Below, piece after piece: positions 41,836-51,200 of a DNA stretch of 64,000 bases. Positions within the stretch are counted from its first letter, which is position 1. The number at the start of each line of letters is the position of its first letter. A program made the translations under genes and the position numbers. Source of the stretch: Actinoplanes couchii (lineage in GTDB: Bacteria; Actinomycetota; Actinomycetes; Mycobacteriales; Micromonosporaceae). The stretch covers positions 248,001-312,000 of the forward strand of contig NZ_BOMG01000064.1 of the NCBI RefSeq assembly GCF_016862075.1, in the 5' to 3' direction. Under the pieces are notes generated by a model. It had not been told where the DNA came from. It was given only the letters and a program-made list of their open reading frames with translations, and ran no database searches.

Positions 41836-43503
41836 ATGAAACGACGCCTGTTATCCGCCGCCGCCCTGGGCGGCCTGCTCACCGCGTTCCTGGCCGTCCC
41901 CGCGGCCGCCGCGGAAGTCCTCGTCTCGCAGAACAAGCCGGCCACCGCGTCGTCGATGGAGTGGTCCGGCACCCCGGCCGCCTCCGGTGTCGACGGCGAC
42001 AACGGCACCCGCTGGTCCAGCGCGTTCGCCGCAACCCAGTGGTTCCAGGTCGACCTCGGCGCGTCCACCGCGGTCAGCCGGGTTGCGATCAACTGGGAGG
42101 CAGCCTACGCCCGGGCGTTCCAGGTCCAGCTCTCCACGAACGGCAGCAGCTGGACGAACGCGTACGCGACCACGTCGGGCACCGGCGGCCAGCAGAGCAT
42201 CGCGGTGACCGGCACCGCCCGTTACGTGCGCCTGAACCTGACCCAGCGCGCCATCGAAACCTACGGCTACTCCTTCTGGGAGTTCCAGGTCTTCTCCGAC
42301 AGCGGAACCACCAACCCCAACCCCGGCAACGGCCTTCTTTCGTACGGGAAACCGGCTCGCGCCTCCTCCGAGCAGAACGATCCGCAGTGCAACCCGTGCA
42401 CCGCCGACAAAGCGTTCGACAACGACCCGGCCAGTCGCTGGGCCACCAACCCGACCGGCGGCTGGGTCGACCCCGGCTGGATCCAGGTCGACCTCGGCGC
42501 GACCGCGCAGATCAGCCAGGTCGTCCTGCAGTGGGATCCGGCATACGCCCGGTCCTACCAGATCCAGGTGTCGGCCGACGGCGCCAACTGGACGCCGATC
42601 TTCTCGACCACCACCGGTGACGGCCTCAAGGACGTGATCAACGCGTCCGGCACCGGCCGGTACGTCCGGATGTACGGCACCGCACGGTCGAGCGACTACG
42701 GGTACTCGCTCTGGGAGTTCAGCGTGTACGGCACCGGCGGCAACCCGACCGCTCCGCCCGCCAAGCCGGCCGACCCGGTCTTCCCGGCCACCCGCCTGGT
42801 CTTCGCCGACGAGTTCAACGGCGCGGCCGGCAGCAAGCCGGACACCGCCAAGTGGACGTACGACCCCGGGTTCCCGCAGAACGGCGAGGTCCAGTACTAC
42901 ACGCCGGACAGCCGGAACGCGTCCATGGACGGCACCGGCGCGCTGGTCATCGAGGCGCGTAAAGAGGCGTCCAACGGCCGCGACTACACGTCACACCGGA
43001 TGAACACCGGCAACAAGTTCTCGGTCCAGTACGGCCGGATCGAGGCCCGGGTCAAGGTGCCGAAGGGCAACGGGCTGTGGCCGGCGTTCTGGCTGATGGG
43101 TGACGACTTCCTGCAGGGACGGCCGTGGCCGTACAACGGCGAGATCGACATCATGGAGGTCCTCGGCCGCAACACCGGCGAGGCGTACTCGACGCTGCAC
43201 GCCCCGGCCTACAACGGCGCCGGCGGGTACGGCCAGAAGTACGCGACCGTCGACCTGTCCCAGGACTTCCACGTCTGGGCGGCCGAGTGGGACAGCAAGG
43301 GGATCCGGTTCTTCCTCGACGGCCGGAAGGTCTTCGACGCGAACAAGGAGACCGTGGAGAACACCCGCGGCCCGTGGATCTTCGACCACAAGTTCTATCT
43401 GATCCTCAACCTGGCCGTCGGCGGCGACTTCCCCGGTCCGATCGACGCCGGCACCCCGTTCCCGTCCCGGATGCTCGTCGACTACGTGAGGGTCTACCAA
43501 TGA
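41836..43503 (+). CDS. Secreted GH16 beta-1,3-glucanase (laminarinase) with two discoidin-type CBMs
   Basis: 555 aa from the ATG at 41836, preceded by GAGGAG; an ATG at 41809 lacks a site. Sec signal (MKRRLLSAAALGGLLTAFLA). Two F5/8 type C (CBM32-like) domains follow (LVSQNKPATASSMEWSG ... WFQVDLGA; and YGKPARASSEQNDPQ ... WIQVDLGA). The C-terminal GH16 domain begins at about residue 320 with the catalytic motif EIDIME (Glu436, Asp438, Glu441). It would cut beta-1,3-glucan such as laminarin or fungal wall glucan. It is coupled by overlap to the DUF1996 gene. Confidence 0.93.
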   Translation: MKRRLLSAAALGGLLTAFLAVPAAAAEVLVSQNKPATASSMEWSGTPAASGVDGDNGTRWSSAFAATQWFQVDLGASTAVSRVAINWEAAYARAFQVQLSTNGSSWTNAYATTSGTGGQQSIAVTGTARYVRLNLTQRAIETYGYSFWEFQVFSDSGTTNPNPGNGLLSYGKPARASSEQNDPQCNPCTADKAFDNDPASRWATNPTGGWVDPGWIQVDLGATAQISQVVLQWDPAYARSYQIQVSADGANWTPIFSTTTGDGLKDVINASGTGRYVRMYGTARSSDYGYSLWEFSVYGTGGNPTAPPAKPADPVFPATRLVFADEFNGAAGSKPDTAKWTYDPGFPQNGEVQYYTPDSRNASMDGTGALVIEARKEASNGRDYTSHRMNTGNKFSVQYGRIEARVKVPKGNGLWPAFWLMGDDFLQGRPWPYNGEIDIMEVLGRNTGEAYSTLHAPAYNGAGGYGQKYATVDLSQDFHVWAAEWDSKGIRFFLDGRKVFDANKETVENTRGPWIFDHKFYLILNLAVGGDFPGPIDAGTPFPSRMLVDYVRVYQ

Positions 43504-44756
43504 GGAAGCTCTTTGCCGGCACCGCGGCCATCGTCCTCGCCACCTACCTCTTGGTGTCAGCCGGTTCGGCCAGCGCGGCCGACACCCTTCTCTCGCAGGG
43601 CAGGACGGCCACCGCGTCGTCCACCGAGTCGGCCGCCTTCCCGGCGTCGAACGCCGTCGACGGCAACGCCGGAACCCGCTGGTCCAGCGCGTTCAGCGAC
43701 CCGCAATGGCTTCAGGTCGACCTCGGGGCCAGTGCGACGATCACCAGTGTCGTCCTGGACTGGGAGACGGCTTTCGCCCGAACGTTCGCCATCAAGGCCT
43801 CGGCCGACGCCCAGAACTGGACCACGCTCTATTCCACCGCCGCCGGAAGCGGGGGGAAGCAGACCCTGAACGTGACCGGGACCGGCCGCTATGTACGGGT
43901 GGAGACCAGCGTGCGGGCGACACAGTGGGGTGTGTCGCTGGCCGAGTTCCAGGTGTTCGGCTCGGGCGGCGGCACCACGCCGACGATCCCGCCGGGTGCC
44001 GTACGGGTCGCCGAGTTCCTGGCCGACTGCCCGTTCAGCCACAGGCTGCCGGACGATCCGATCGTCTTCCCGAACCTGCCCGGCGCGTCGCACATGCACA
44101 GCTTCTTCGGCAGCACCGTGACGAACGCGTTCTCCACCGCCGAGCAGCTGCTCAACGCGAACAGCAACTGCAACCCGTCGATCGACAAGTCGTCGTACTG
44201 GATTCCCACGTTGTACCAGGACAACCAGCCGGTCGAGCCGGTCACCGGGATCTTCTACTACCTCGGTGAGGGGGTGCGGGACGACCTGATCGCGCAGACC
44301 CAGCCGCTGCCGTTCGGCCTGCGGATCGTGGCCGGCAACGCCAAGGCGACCGGGCCGGCCGACAACACCATCTCCCGGTGGTCGTGCCTGCACGCCGGGC
44401 ACGTCGGGTCGTCGCCGGACTTCGTGAGCTGCCCGGCCGGCACCATGCTGGAGTCGTACCTCGACTTCCCGCACTGCTGGGACGGCCGCAACCTGGACTC
44501 CACCGACCACAAGAGCCACATGGCGTACCCGGTGAACAACGCCTGCCCGGCGTCGCACCCGGTCGTGGTGCCGAAGTTGCGGCAGGTCATGCGGTACCCG
44601 GTGAACGGCGCGCCGGCCCGGCTGAGGCTGGCGTCCGGTGGCGGTTACACCATGCACGGTGACTTCTTCAACGCCTGGCCGGTCGACGAGATGGCCCGCC
44701 GGGTGAACGACTGCATCCGCCCGATCATCAAGTGCGGGGTCGACGGGCGCCCGTAA
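43500..44756 (+). CDS. Secreted DUF1996 protein with discoidin-type CBM
   Basis: 418 aa; the ATG overlaps the stop of the GH16 gene. Sec signal (MRKLFAGTAAIVLATYLLVS), then one F5/8 type C domain (TLLSQGRTATASSTESAAFP ... WLQVDLGA), then DUF1996 from about residue 175 (FLADCPFSHRLPDDPIVFP, GASHMHSFFGSTVTN, DFPHCWDGRNLDS). DUF1996 occurs in fungal and actinomycete secreted proteins, often beside glucan-active enzymes. Its activity is not established. Coupled synthesis suggests action on the same glucan. Confidence 0.9.
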   Translation: MRKLFAGTAAIVLATYLLVSAGSASAADTLLSQGRTATASSTESAAFPASNAVDGNAGTRWSSAFSDPQWLQVDLGASATITSVVLDWETAFARTFAIKASADAQNWTTLYSTAAGSGGKQTLNVTGTGRYVRVETSVRATQWGVSLAEFQVFGSGGGTTPTIPPGAVRVAEFLADCPFSHRLPDDPIVFPNLPGASHMHSFFGSTVTNAFSTAEQLLNANSNCNPSIDKSSYWIPTLYQDNQPVEPVTGIFYYLGEGVRDDLIAQTQPLPFGLRIVAGNAKATGPADNTISRWSCLHAGHVGSSPDFVSCPAGTMLESYLDFPHCWDGRNLDSTDHKSHMAYPVNNACPASHPVVVPKLRQVMRYPVNGAPARLRLASGGGYTMHGDFFNAWPVDEMARRVNDCIRPIIKCGVDGRP

Positions 44757-44838
44757 CGAGGGCTGCCGGGCCGGTGGTCCCGCCGGGGCCGCCGGCCCGG
44801 GGTGGCGATGGTGGTCACCTATCCCCTAGAAAGTCTCC

Positions 44839-45885
44839 ATGATCTCCAAGCCCGGCCGTGGCGGACAACATCCGACGATGGATCACGTCGCCGCGGCGGC
44901 CGGGGTCTCCCGGGCCACCGTGTCGCGGGTCATCAACAACGCGGCCTCGGTGGCGCCCGCGATCCGCGAGACGGTCCAGCGGGCGATCGCCTCCACCGGG
45001 TACGTGCCGAACGTCGCCGCCCGCAGCCTGGTGACCCGGCGATCCGACTCGGTCGCCCTGGTGATCAGTGAACCGGACCGGCCCGACGACCACTCCTTCC
45101 TGAACCGGATCTTCACGGACCCGTACTTCGGCCGGGTCACCGCCGGCGCGACAGGCGCCCTCCGCCCGCACGACGTGCATCTGGTCGTCATGCCGGCCGA
45201 ACCGTCCGACCATCACCAGGTGGTCCGGTACCTGCGCCAGGGCCACGTCGACGGGGTTCTGCTGATCAGCAGCAACGAACACGACCCGTTGCCGGCCCAG
45301 GTGCACGCCCTGGGCATCCCGGTGGTGCTGTCGTCCCGGCCGCCCGGCCCGCTTCCGGTCAGCTACGTCGACGTCGACCAGGTGGCCGGCGCCGAACTCG
45401 CGGCCGCGCGCCTGCTGTCGCTGGGACGGCGGCGGCTGGCCACGATCAACGGTCCGCTGGACATCCCGGCGGGCTCGCAGCGGCTCGATGGTTTCCGCTC
45501 CTACCTGCGGGACCGGGGCGTCGACGGGGTCCCGGCGGTGACCGGGGACTTCACCCGGGCCGGTGGGGAGGCGGCGGCCCGGGTGCTGCTCGCCGCCGAC
45601 CCGGCGATCGACGCGCTGTTCGTGGCGAGCGACCTGATGGCCGAGGGCGCGCTGCGTGCGGTCCAGGACCACGGCCGGCGGGTACCGGAGGACATCGCCG
45701 TGGTCGGCTTCGACGATTCGAGCGTGGCCCTGGAGTGCCGGCCCCCACTGACGACGGTCCGCCAGCCGGTGGAGGAGATGGCCGCCGAGATGGCCGCACT
45801 CCTGATGGCCCACATCGAGAACCCGTCGCGCTCCCCGCGCTCGGTCATCTTCCAGCCGTCCCTGGTGATCCGGGACTCGGCCTGA
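44839..45885 (+). CDS. LacI-family repressor
   Basis: 348 aa. N-terminal helix-turn-helix MDHVAAAAGVSRATVSRVIN and hinge VPNVAARSLVTRR, followed by a periplasmic-binding-like sugar domain (SVALVISEPDRP, FVASDLMAEGALRAVQD, IAVVGFDDSSVALECRPPL). The sugar domain is typical for control of carbohydrate genes. It directly follows the GH16/DUF1996 pair (83-base gap) and is the likely binder of the AGCGCTT boxes upstream. It overlaps the convergent Lrp gene by 41 bases. Confidence 0.9.
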   Translation: MISKPGRGGQHPTMDHVAAAAGVSRATVSRVINNAASVAPAIRETVQRAIASTGYVPNVAARSLVTRRSDSVALVISEPDRPDDHSFLNRIFTDPYFGRVTAGATGALRPHDVHLVVMPAEPSDHHQVVRYLRQGHVDGVLLISSNEHDPLPAQVHALGIPVVLSSRPPGPLPVSYVDVDQVAGAELAAARLLSLGRRRLATINGPLDIPAGSQRLDGFRSYLRDRGVDGVPAVTGDFTRAGGEAAARVLLAADPAIDALFVASDLMAEGALRAVQDHGRRVPEDIAVVGFDDSSVALECRPPLTTVRQPVEEMAAEMAALLMAHIENPSRSPRSVIFQPSLVIRDSA

Positions 45886-46348
45886 CCCCGCCCCCGGTCG
45901 GTGTCTCCAGTAGTTGCGCCATGCGGCGGGGCAGAATTTCGCGCAGGACCAGGCTGGTGGCGGTACGCCGGATGCCGCGGCATTCCATGATCCGTTGGGT
46001 GATCTGGTAGACGTCGTCGGCGTCCGCGGCGAGGATCTCGATCTGCAGGTCGCTGGGCCCCGAGATGGCCAGACACTCGACCACCTCCGGGATCCGGGCC
46101 AGCGCCTCCAGCAGGCCGTCGAAGTTGGCCTGGTCGACCTCCGCCGTCACCAGGGCACGCAGCGGACGGCCCACTCGGACCGGGCTGAGCCGTGCGGTGA
46201 CCGGGGCCAGTCCGCCTTCTTCGAAGATCCGGTTCATGTACGCATGGGCGGTGCCCCGGGCGATCCCCAGGTTGTCGGCCACGTACTGCACGGTCGCGCG
46301 GGGCACCTCGTCGAGAAGGCGGAGGATGCGCGCCTCGGTGTCGTTCAC
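45845..46348 (-). CDS. Lrp/AsnC-family regulator
   Basis: 167 aa. N-terminal winged helix (ARILRLLDEVPRATVQYVAD, NLGIARGTAHAYMNRIFEEG) and a RAM-type effector domain (VVECLAISGPSDLQIEILAA, DVYQITQRIMECRGIRRTAT). It is divergent from the MFS transporter with a 156-base gap that contains an inverted repeat, so it probably controls that gene in response to an amino acid or similar ligand. Confidence 0.88.
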   Translation of the reverse strand: MNDTEARILRLLDEVPRATVQYVADNLGIARGTAHAYMNRIFEEGGLAPVTARLSPVRVGRPLRALVTAEVDQANFDGLLEALARIPEVVECLAISGPSDLQIEILAADADDVYQITQRIMECRGIRRTATSLVLREILPRRMAQLLETPTGGGVRPSPGSPGTAGR

Positions 46349-46434
46349 CGGCGTCTCCGAGGATCGAGGGTGGTCGAGATGATCATCAGAACCCCTCGGC
46401 AGGCACCCCTATTGAACACAACGACCAACTTTCC

Positions 46435-46467
46435 GGTCAACAATTGCCTGTTCTGTAGCCGTTGACC
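46435..46467. promoter_or_regulatory. Inverted repeat in the Lrp/MFS divergent region
   Basis: GGTCAAC (46435-46441) and GTTGACC (46461-46467) are exact inverted copies 19 bases apart, in an AT-richer patch about 40 bases before the MFS start. The spacing suits a multimeric Lrp-type regulator. Confidence 0.5.
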
Positions 46468-46504
46468 ACACTCAGGCCCGCTGAATGAGCACCGAGAGGA
46501 GAGA

Positions 46505-47677
46505 ATGTTGGGGGCACTGGCCGTAGCGGGCTTCGTGGTGGTGATCGTGGGGGTGAACCTGCCCAACCCGCTGATGCCGCTCTACACCGAGCGGTACGGG
46601 CTGACCCCGCTGGCACAGTCGGTGTTGTTCAGCCTGTACCTGCTCGCGCTGGTCGCGACGCTGTCGATGGTGATCCGGCGGCCGAGTCCCCGGCTGTCCC
46701 CGCGTACCACCCTGATCGTCGCCCTGGTGCTGTCGGCCGGGACCGACCTGCTGATGGTGTGGGGGTCGCAGATGTTCGCCGGGCTGGCGGCCGGCCGGCT
46801 GGCGGCCGGGGTCAGCGTCGGGCTGGCCACCGGATCGGCGGCGACGGTGGCGCTGGCCGCCCTCGGTGAGCGGGCCCGGACCATGGTCGCCTCCGGGGCG
46901 GTGATCGGTTCGCTGGCCGGCAACCTCGGCGGCGGCCTGCTGGGCGTGCTGACCCCGGCCCCGCTGGAAACCGTCTACTCGGTTCATCTGCTGGTGACGC
47001 TAGCCGTCGCCACAAGCCTGCTACTGGTCCGCGGGGTGCCGGCACCCTCCACGACCGCCGCCGAGCCGGTCACCGGCGAACCGTCCGGCTACCGTCCCCG
47101 GCATCGGAGGGCGGCCCTGCTGCTCGGCGCGATGTCGTGGAGCGCGGCCGGGGTGGTACTGGCGCTGGTGCCCACCAGCCTGCGGCTGGCACTGCCCGGC
47201 GTCTCGCTGCTGCAGGCGGTCCTGCCGGGCGCGATGTTCCTGGCCGCGGCATGGGCGGCACAGACCCTCTGCCGCCGCCGGATCCTGCGGCTGCGCGCCT
47301 GGCAACTGTCGGTCCCGCTGGTCATCGGCATGGCCCTGATCGCGGTGGCACTCGACCAGGGCCGGTGGTGGTTGCTGCTGGCCGGCGCGGTGATCGGCGG
47401 GCTCGGTCAGGGCCCGGCGTACAGCCTGGGCTTGGCCACCGTCACCTTCGGCCTGCGGGCGGCCCGGCAGGGACGGGCGGCCTCCTGGTACGCCGCCGTC
47501 GCGTATGGCGCCTGCGGGGTGGTGACGACAGCGGTCGGCGCATACGCCTTGCAGGCCGGCGTCCCGGCGGCGATCGCGACGCTGACGGCAGGCCTCGCGG
47601 TGGCCGGGCTGAGCGCAGCGGCGTTCGCCGGCGCTCCCCAGCGTGTTCACCTGGCCGCCCGCCCGGCCACCGCATAG
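46505..47677 (+). CDS. MFS transporter
   Basis: 390 aa with about 12 hydrophobic segments. The ATG follows GAGAGGAGAG. A basic loop SPRLSPRT lies after the second helix and GERARTMVASGAVIGSLAGN in the middle, as in the drug/amino-acid efflux branch of the MFS. Substrate unknown; control by the neighbouring Lrp-type protein suggests export of an amino-acid-like compound. Confidence 0.88.
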   Translation: MLGALAVAGFVVVIVGVNLPNPLMPLYTERYGLTPLAQSVLFSLYLLALVATLSMVIRRPSPRLSPRTTLIVALVLSAGTDLLMVWGSQMFAGLAAGRLAAGVSVGLATGSAATVALAALGERARTMVASGAVIGSLAGNLGGGLLGVLTPAPLETVYSVHLLVTLAVATSLLLVRGVPAPSTTAAEPVTGEPSGYRPRHRRAALLLGAMSWSAAGVVLALVPTSLRLALPGVSLLQAVLPGAMFLAAAWAAQTLCRRRILRLRAWQLSVPLVIGMALIAVALDQGRWWLLLAGAVIGGLGQGPAYSLGLATVTFGLRAARQGRAASWYAAVAYGACGVVTTAVGAYALQAGVPAAIATLTAGLAVAGLSAAAFAGAPQRVHLAARPATA

Positions 47678-47729
47678 CCCCTCAGGCGCAAGCGCTCGAT
47701 CATCCAGCGCGGTTGGTTACGGTCGCCGT

Positions 47730-48245
47730 TCAGTATTCGAGGGTTTCGTCGTCGCCGGGCTTGTCCGCGGCCCGGACTGTTCGGCGGCGGCGTATGCCCA
47801 TGGCGAGGGCTCGGGTCAGCAGGTCGTAGAGGTATCCGGTTCGCTGGAGACCGGTGGCCCGGGTCAGCATGGCCCGGGTCTGTTCGCGGAACTCGGCTCG
47901 TTCGGCTGCCGGCAACCAGAGCGCGGCCAGCCAGATCACCGGGCGTTCGGCCCGCCTCGGCAACGCTACGGGAAGAACAGGGCCCAGACCGAGCAGCACC
48001 AGGACTGCGGTCCCGGCAACGGCTCCTTTCTTGCCGAGGCCGTCCAGGAACAGCCAGGTGGTTCCGACGACGAAACCGACCGCTACCAGACCCGTCACTC
48101 CGTAGTTGACGGTGTTCCTCGCACCGGCGGCAACCCCTGCGTCGCCGCCGGACATCAGGTGGCGAACGAAGCCGATCAGCGTCATGAGGGCCGGGGTCAC
48201 CACAGCGACACCCGAGGCGACGATCAGCGGGAGATCGCTGTTCAT
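47730..48245 (-). CDS. Membrane protein, last gene of NTPase operon
   Basis: 171 aa with three or four hydrophobic helices (LIVASGVAVVTPALMTLIGF, TGLVAVGFVVGTTWLFLDGL, GAVAGTAVLVLLGLGPVLPV), then a charged tail (ADKPGDDETLEY). The start overlaps the stop of the large NTPase gene (ATGA). Proteins of this style could be the membrane effector or anchor of the system; that is inference. No family recognised. Confidence 0.75.
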   Translation of the reverse strand: MNSDLPLIVASGVAVVTPALMTLIGFVRHLMSGGDAGVAAGARNTVNYGVTGLVAVGFVVGTTWLFLDGLGKKGAVAGTAVLVLLGLGPVLPVALPRRAERPVIWLAALWLPAAERAEFREQTRAMLTRATGLQRTGYLYDLLTRALAMGIRRRRTVRAADKPGDDETLEY

Positions 48246-51200
48246 GATCCGGATCCGGCTGTGCGGGGTCGCGGTGCGGGTGACCCGGCCGGATCCGGGT
48301 GGAGGGCCCGGAACTCCTCGATCGCGCTGTCGACGTCGTCACGGTTACCGCTGTCGAGCCGGTAGAAGCGACGCCGGTCGCCGGTGCGCTCCTCCCAGCG
48401 TGCGGTCAGCCAGCCACGGTCGATGAGGAACCTCAATGTGGGGTACGTCTGGCTGGGCATCAGGCCGGTGCCCGTACACACGTCGTGGTCGTCGAATTCC
48501 ACCCCGGGGTGACGCTGGAAGAAGCAGGACACCTCGTATGCCAGCCGGTTCAGCACCGGGGCGGTGACTCCGGCCGCACCCGGCGGTGCCAGGCCCTGGA
48601 GGTAGATCCGGTGCCGGAAGTCGAAACCCATGCCCCGGTGGCGCAGGATACGGCGGACCGCGGCGTCCTCCAGGAAGCGGGTCAGGCGCCACGGCAGGGC
48701 GCCGCGGGCGGCGAGCACGAGATGGCTGGACCGGTACCAGCCCCACGGGCTGAACAGCAGCGGCAACGGTGACCCGGCGACCGCCGCCGTCAGGAGGATG
48801 TTCGGTGAGCGTTCGACGATGGACACGGAGACCAGCGGCAGCAGGGCTTCCAGGACCGCGAACAGCAGAGCCAGCCGCAGGGAGCGTCGTGCATCGAGTG
48901 GTTGACGGACCCGTCTCCGGGATATCAAGCGGCGGATCGCCCCGCCGACCGGCCAGCTCAGCAGCCAGCCCGCGGCCACCGTCACGGCGGTCGTGACCGC
49001 GGGGCCGGTGACAGCGGCTACGGTCAGGGCCACCCCGGTGGCTTGGGCCGTCATCCGTACCCCGGTGAAGGCCTTTCGGGGGGTGACGGCCGCCGCCGCG
49101 AGCACCGCCGTGGCCAGGAGCAGCAGAATCAGCGCCGTCATCCGGTCAGCACCGGAAGCCGGTAGGGGGCGGCGGGACGCACCGATCCAGGCGGCCAGTG
49201 TGACCGCCGCGGCGGACCCGAGGGTGACGATCAGGGTGCGGGCCGGGCCGGTGAGGGTTCGGTGCAGATCCGGCCAGGTGAACCCGTGCGAGGTTCGGCG
49301 GGCGGTCACCGCGATGGTTCGCAGCCAGCGCCGGCACTGTCCGATGATGGGTGGCTCGCGGTCGGTCCGGCCCCAGTCGATCCCCCGCTGGATCGCCGCT
49401 TCGGTGAATGCCTGTTCGGCGTTCTGTGCTGATTGACGCAACTCCGCCCGGACCACGGCGGCCAACTCGACCGCTTCGTAGGTGGTGAGGAATTCGTCGC
49501 CGACCTGCTCGTCCGCGAACCGCGGCAGGACCGCCTCCTCCGGGCCCGGCAGCGGGTCGATCCGGACGACACGGGCCGTGCTCAGTCCGCGGGCTGCCGG
49601 CGAGACGGCCGAATACTCCTCCAGGCGGCACGCGGCAACGACCGTGACGCGGGGACCGGCGTTCTCGATGCCGCGCAGCGCTTCGAGGCGGGCCGGGGCG
49701 CTCAGTTCGTCGAGGTCGTCGAGGATCAGTGTGAGCTCGCCGTTCTCGGCGAAGGCGGTGAGGGTGGCGCGTTCGCTGCGCGAGACCCGCCCGAGCCGTC
49801 CGGTGAGTTCCCGGACCGCCCAGTGGACGAGGGTTTCCCGGGTCGGGTGCCAGGTTCTCGTTGACAACACCACCGGGATCAGCGACCGGTTCGTCAACAT
49901 GTCGGCGAGGGCGCAGAGCAACATCGTCTTGCCGCTGCCGGGACTGCCGAGCAGGTGCACCTTCATCGGCTCGTGTGCCAGATCGTCGGCCAGATCGTCG
50001 ACCCGCACCGACCGGGGCGATTCCCCGTCGGGGGTCCAGGTCAGACCGAGCGGGGGCGGGAACAGAGGGAACCGTCCGGCATACTCCCGGACTCGGGTCA
50101 GGACGGCGTCCGGTGCCGCGGTGGTGGGCCGACGACGGACTCGCTCCCCCACGAGGACCACGGTCTCGATCACCATCGCGGCTACGCCCAGCACTGCCGA
50201 CGCGCCGGCCAGTGGTGCGGCGAGGCCGCGGAGCAGCGGCTGGGTCAGCACCACGATCAGCCATACGGTCATGGTGGTCAGGGCGGTCAGGTTCAGGATC
50301 TGGGCGGCGCGCAGCCGGCGCGGCTTGTCGGCGGGGGCCAGGATCCGGGCGAACAGCGCACCGTAGGTTCCGGCCGCGAGGAGCAGAGCCGCGGTGATCG
50401 GGTGTGGTGAGACGAGGGCGTTCAGAAGCGGGATGAGCCCGGTCATGATGGTCGGCACCCTGTTGCGCAGTGGGAGGCCGTATCGCACGGTGATCCCGCC
50501 GTGCCCGGGCGTGTCGAGGACGAGCACGTCGCCGTACGCCAGGTGTGGTGTGTTCCCGCTGATCCGGGGGCGTGTTCCCACCGGAGTACTGATCGTCACG
50601 TGTTGTTCGGCTCCGTGCACCGCGGCCGGTTCGGCGACGACGGTGGTCCGGCCGGTCCACCGCGACGGTGGATCGGCGGGTGTCTCGTACGACAGGGTGA
50701 GCGCCCGTGGTGCCGAGTCCGGCAGCAGGGCGACGACCGGTACACCGTCCAGCCGGTTTCCGGTGCCGCGCCTGGCCCGTCGCAGTGTCTTCCAGGTCTC
50801 GTCGGCCGTCTCCGGGAACCGGGCGAGCCATCCCGGCTCGGGGAATCTGGTGGCGATCATGTCGGCGATGGTGATCAGGTGACGTGCCTTGCCGGTGGTC
50901 AGGCGAGGCATGACGGCGCCGGTCCCGTCGTGGACGTGGACTCCGTCGGCGACCCCACCGGCGGCGGTCGGAAGCACACTCACCAGGACCGGGGCGTCGC
51001 CGGTGCCGTGGACCACCGCATCGATGCGGTGGACGACGCGCCCGCCGGTGACGGTGATCGTGTGGGTCTGAGCGGAGACACTGTCGTGGGACCGGGCGTA
51101 GGCCAGTGCGGTGAGCCAGTCGTCGATGCCGGGAATCACCGTCGTCTCCGCGCCGGTCGCCCGGAGGTACCGGTCACTCAGGTCCCGGGCCAGGTCGAAC

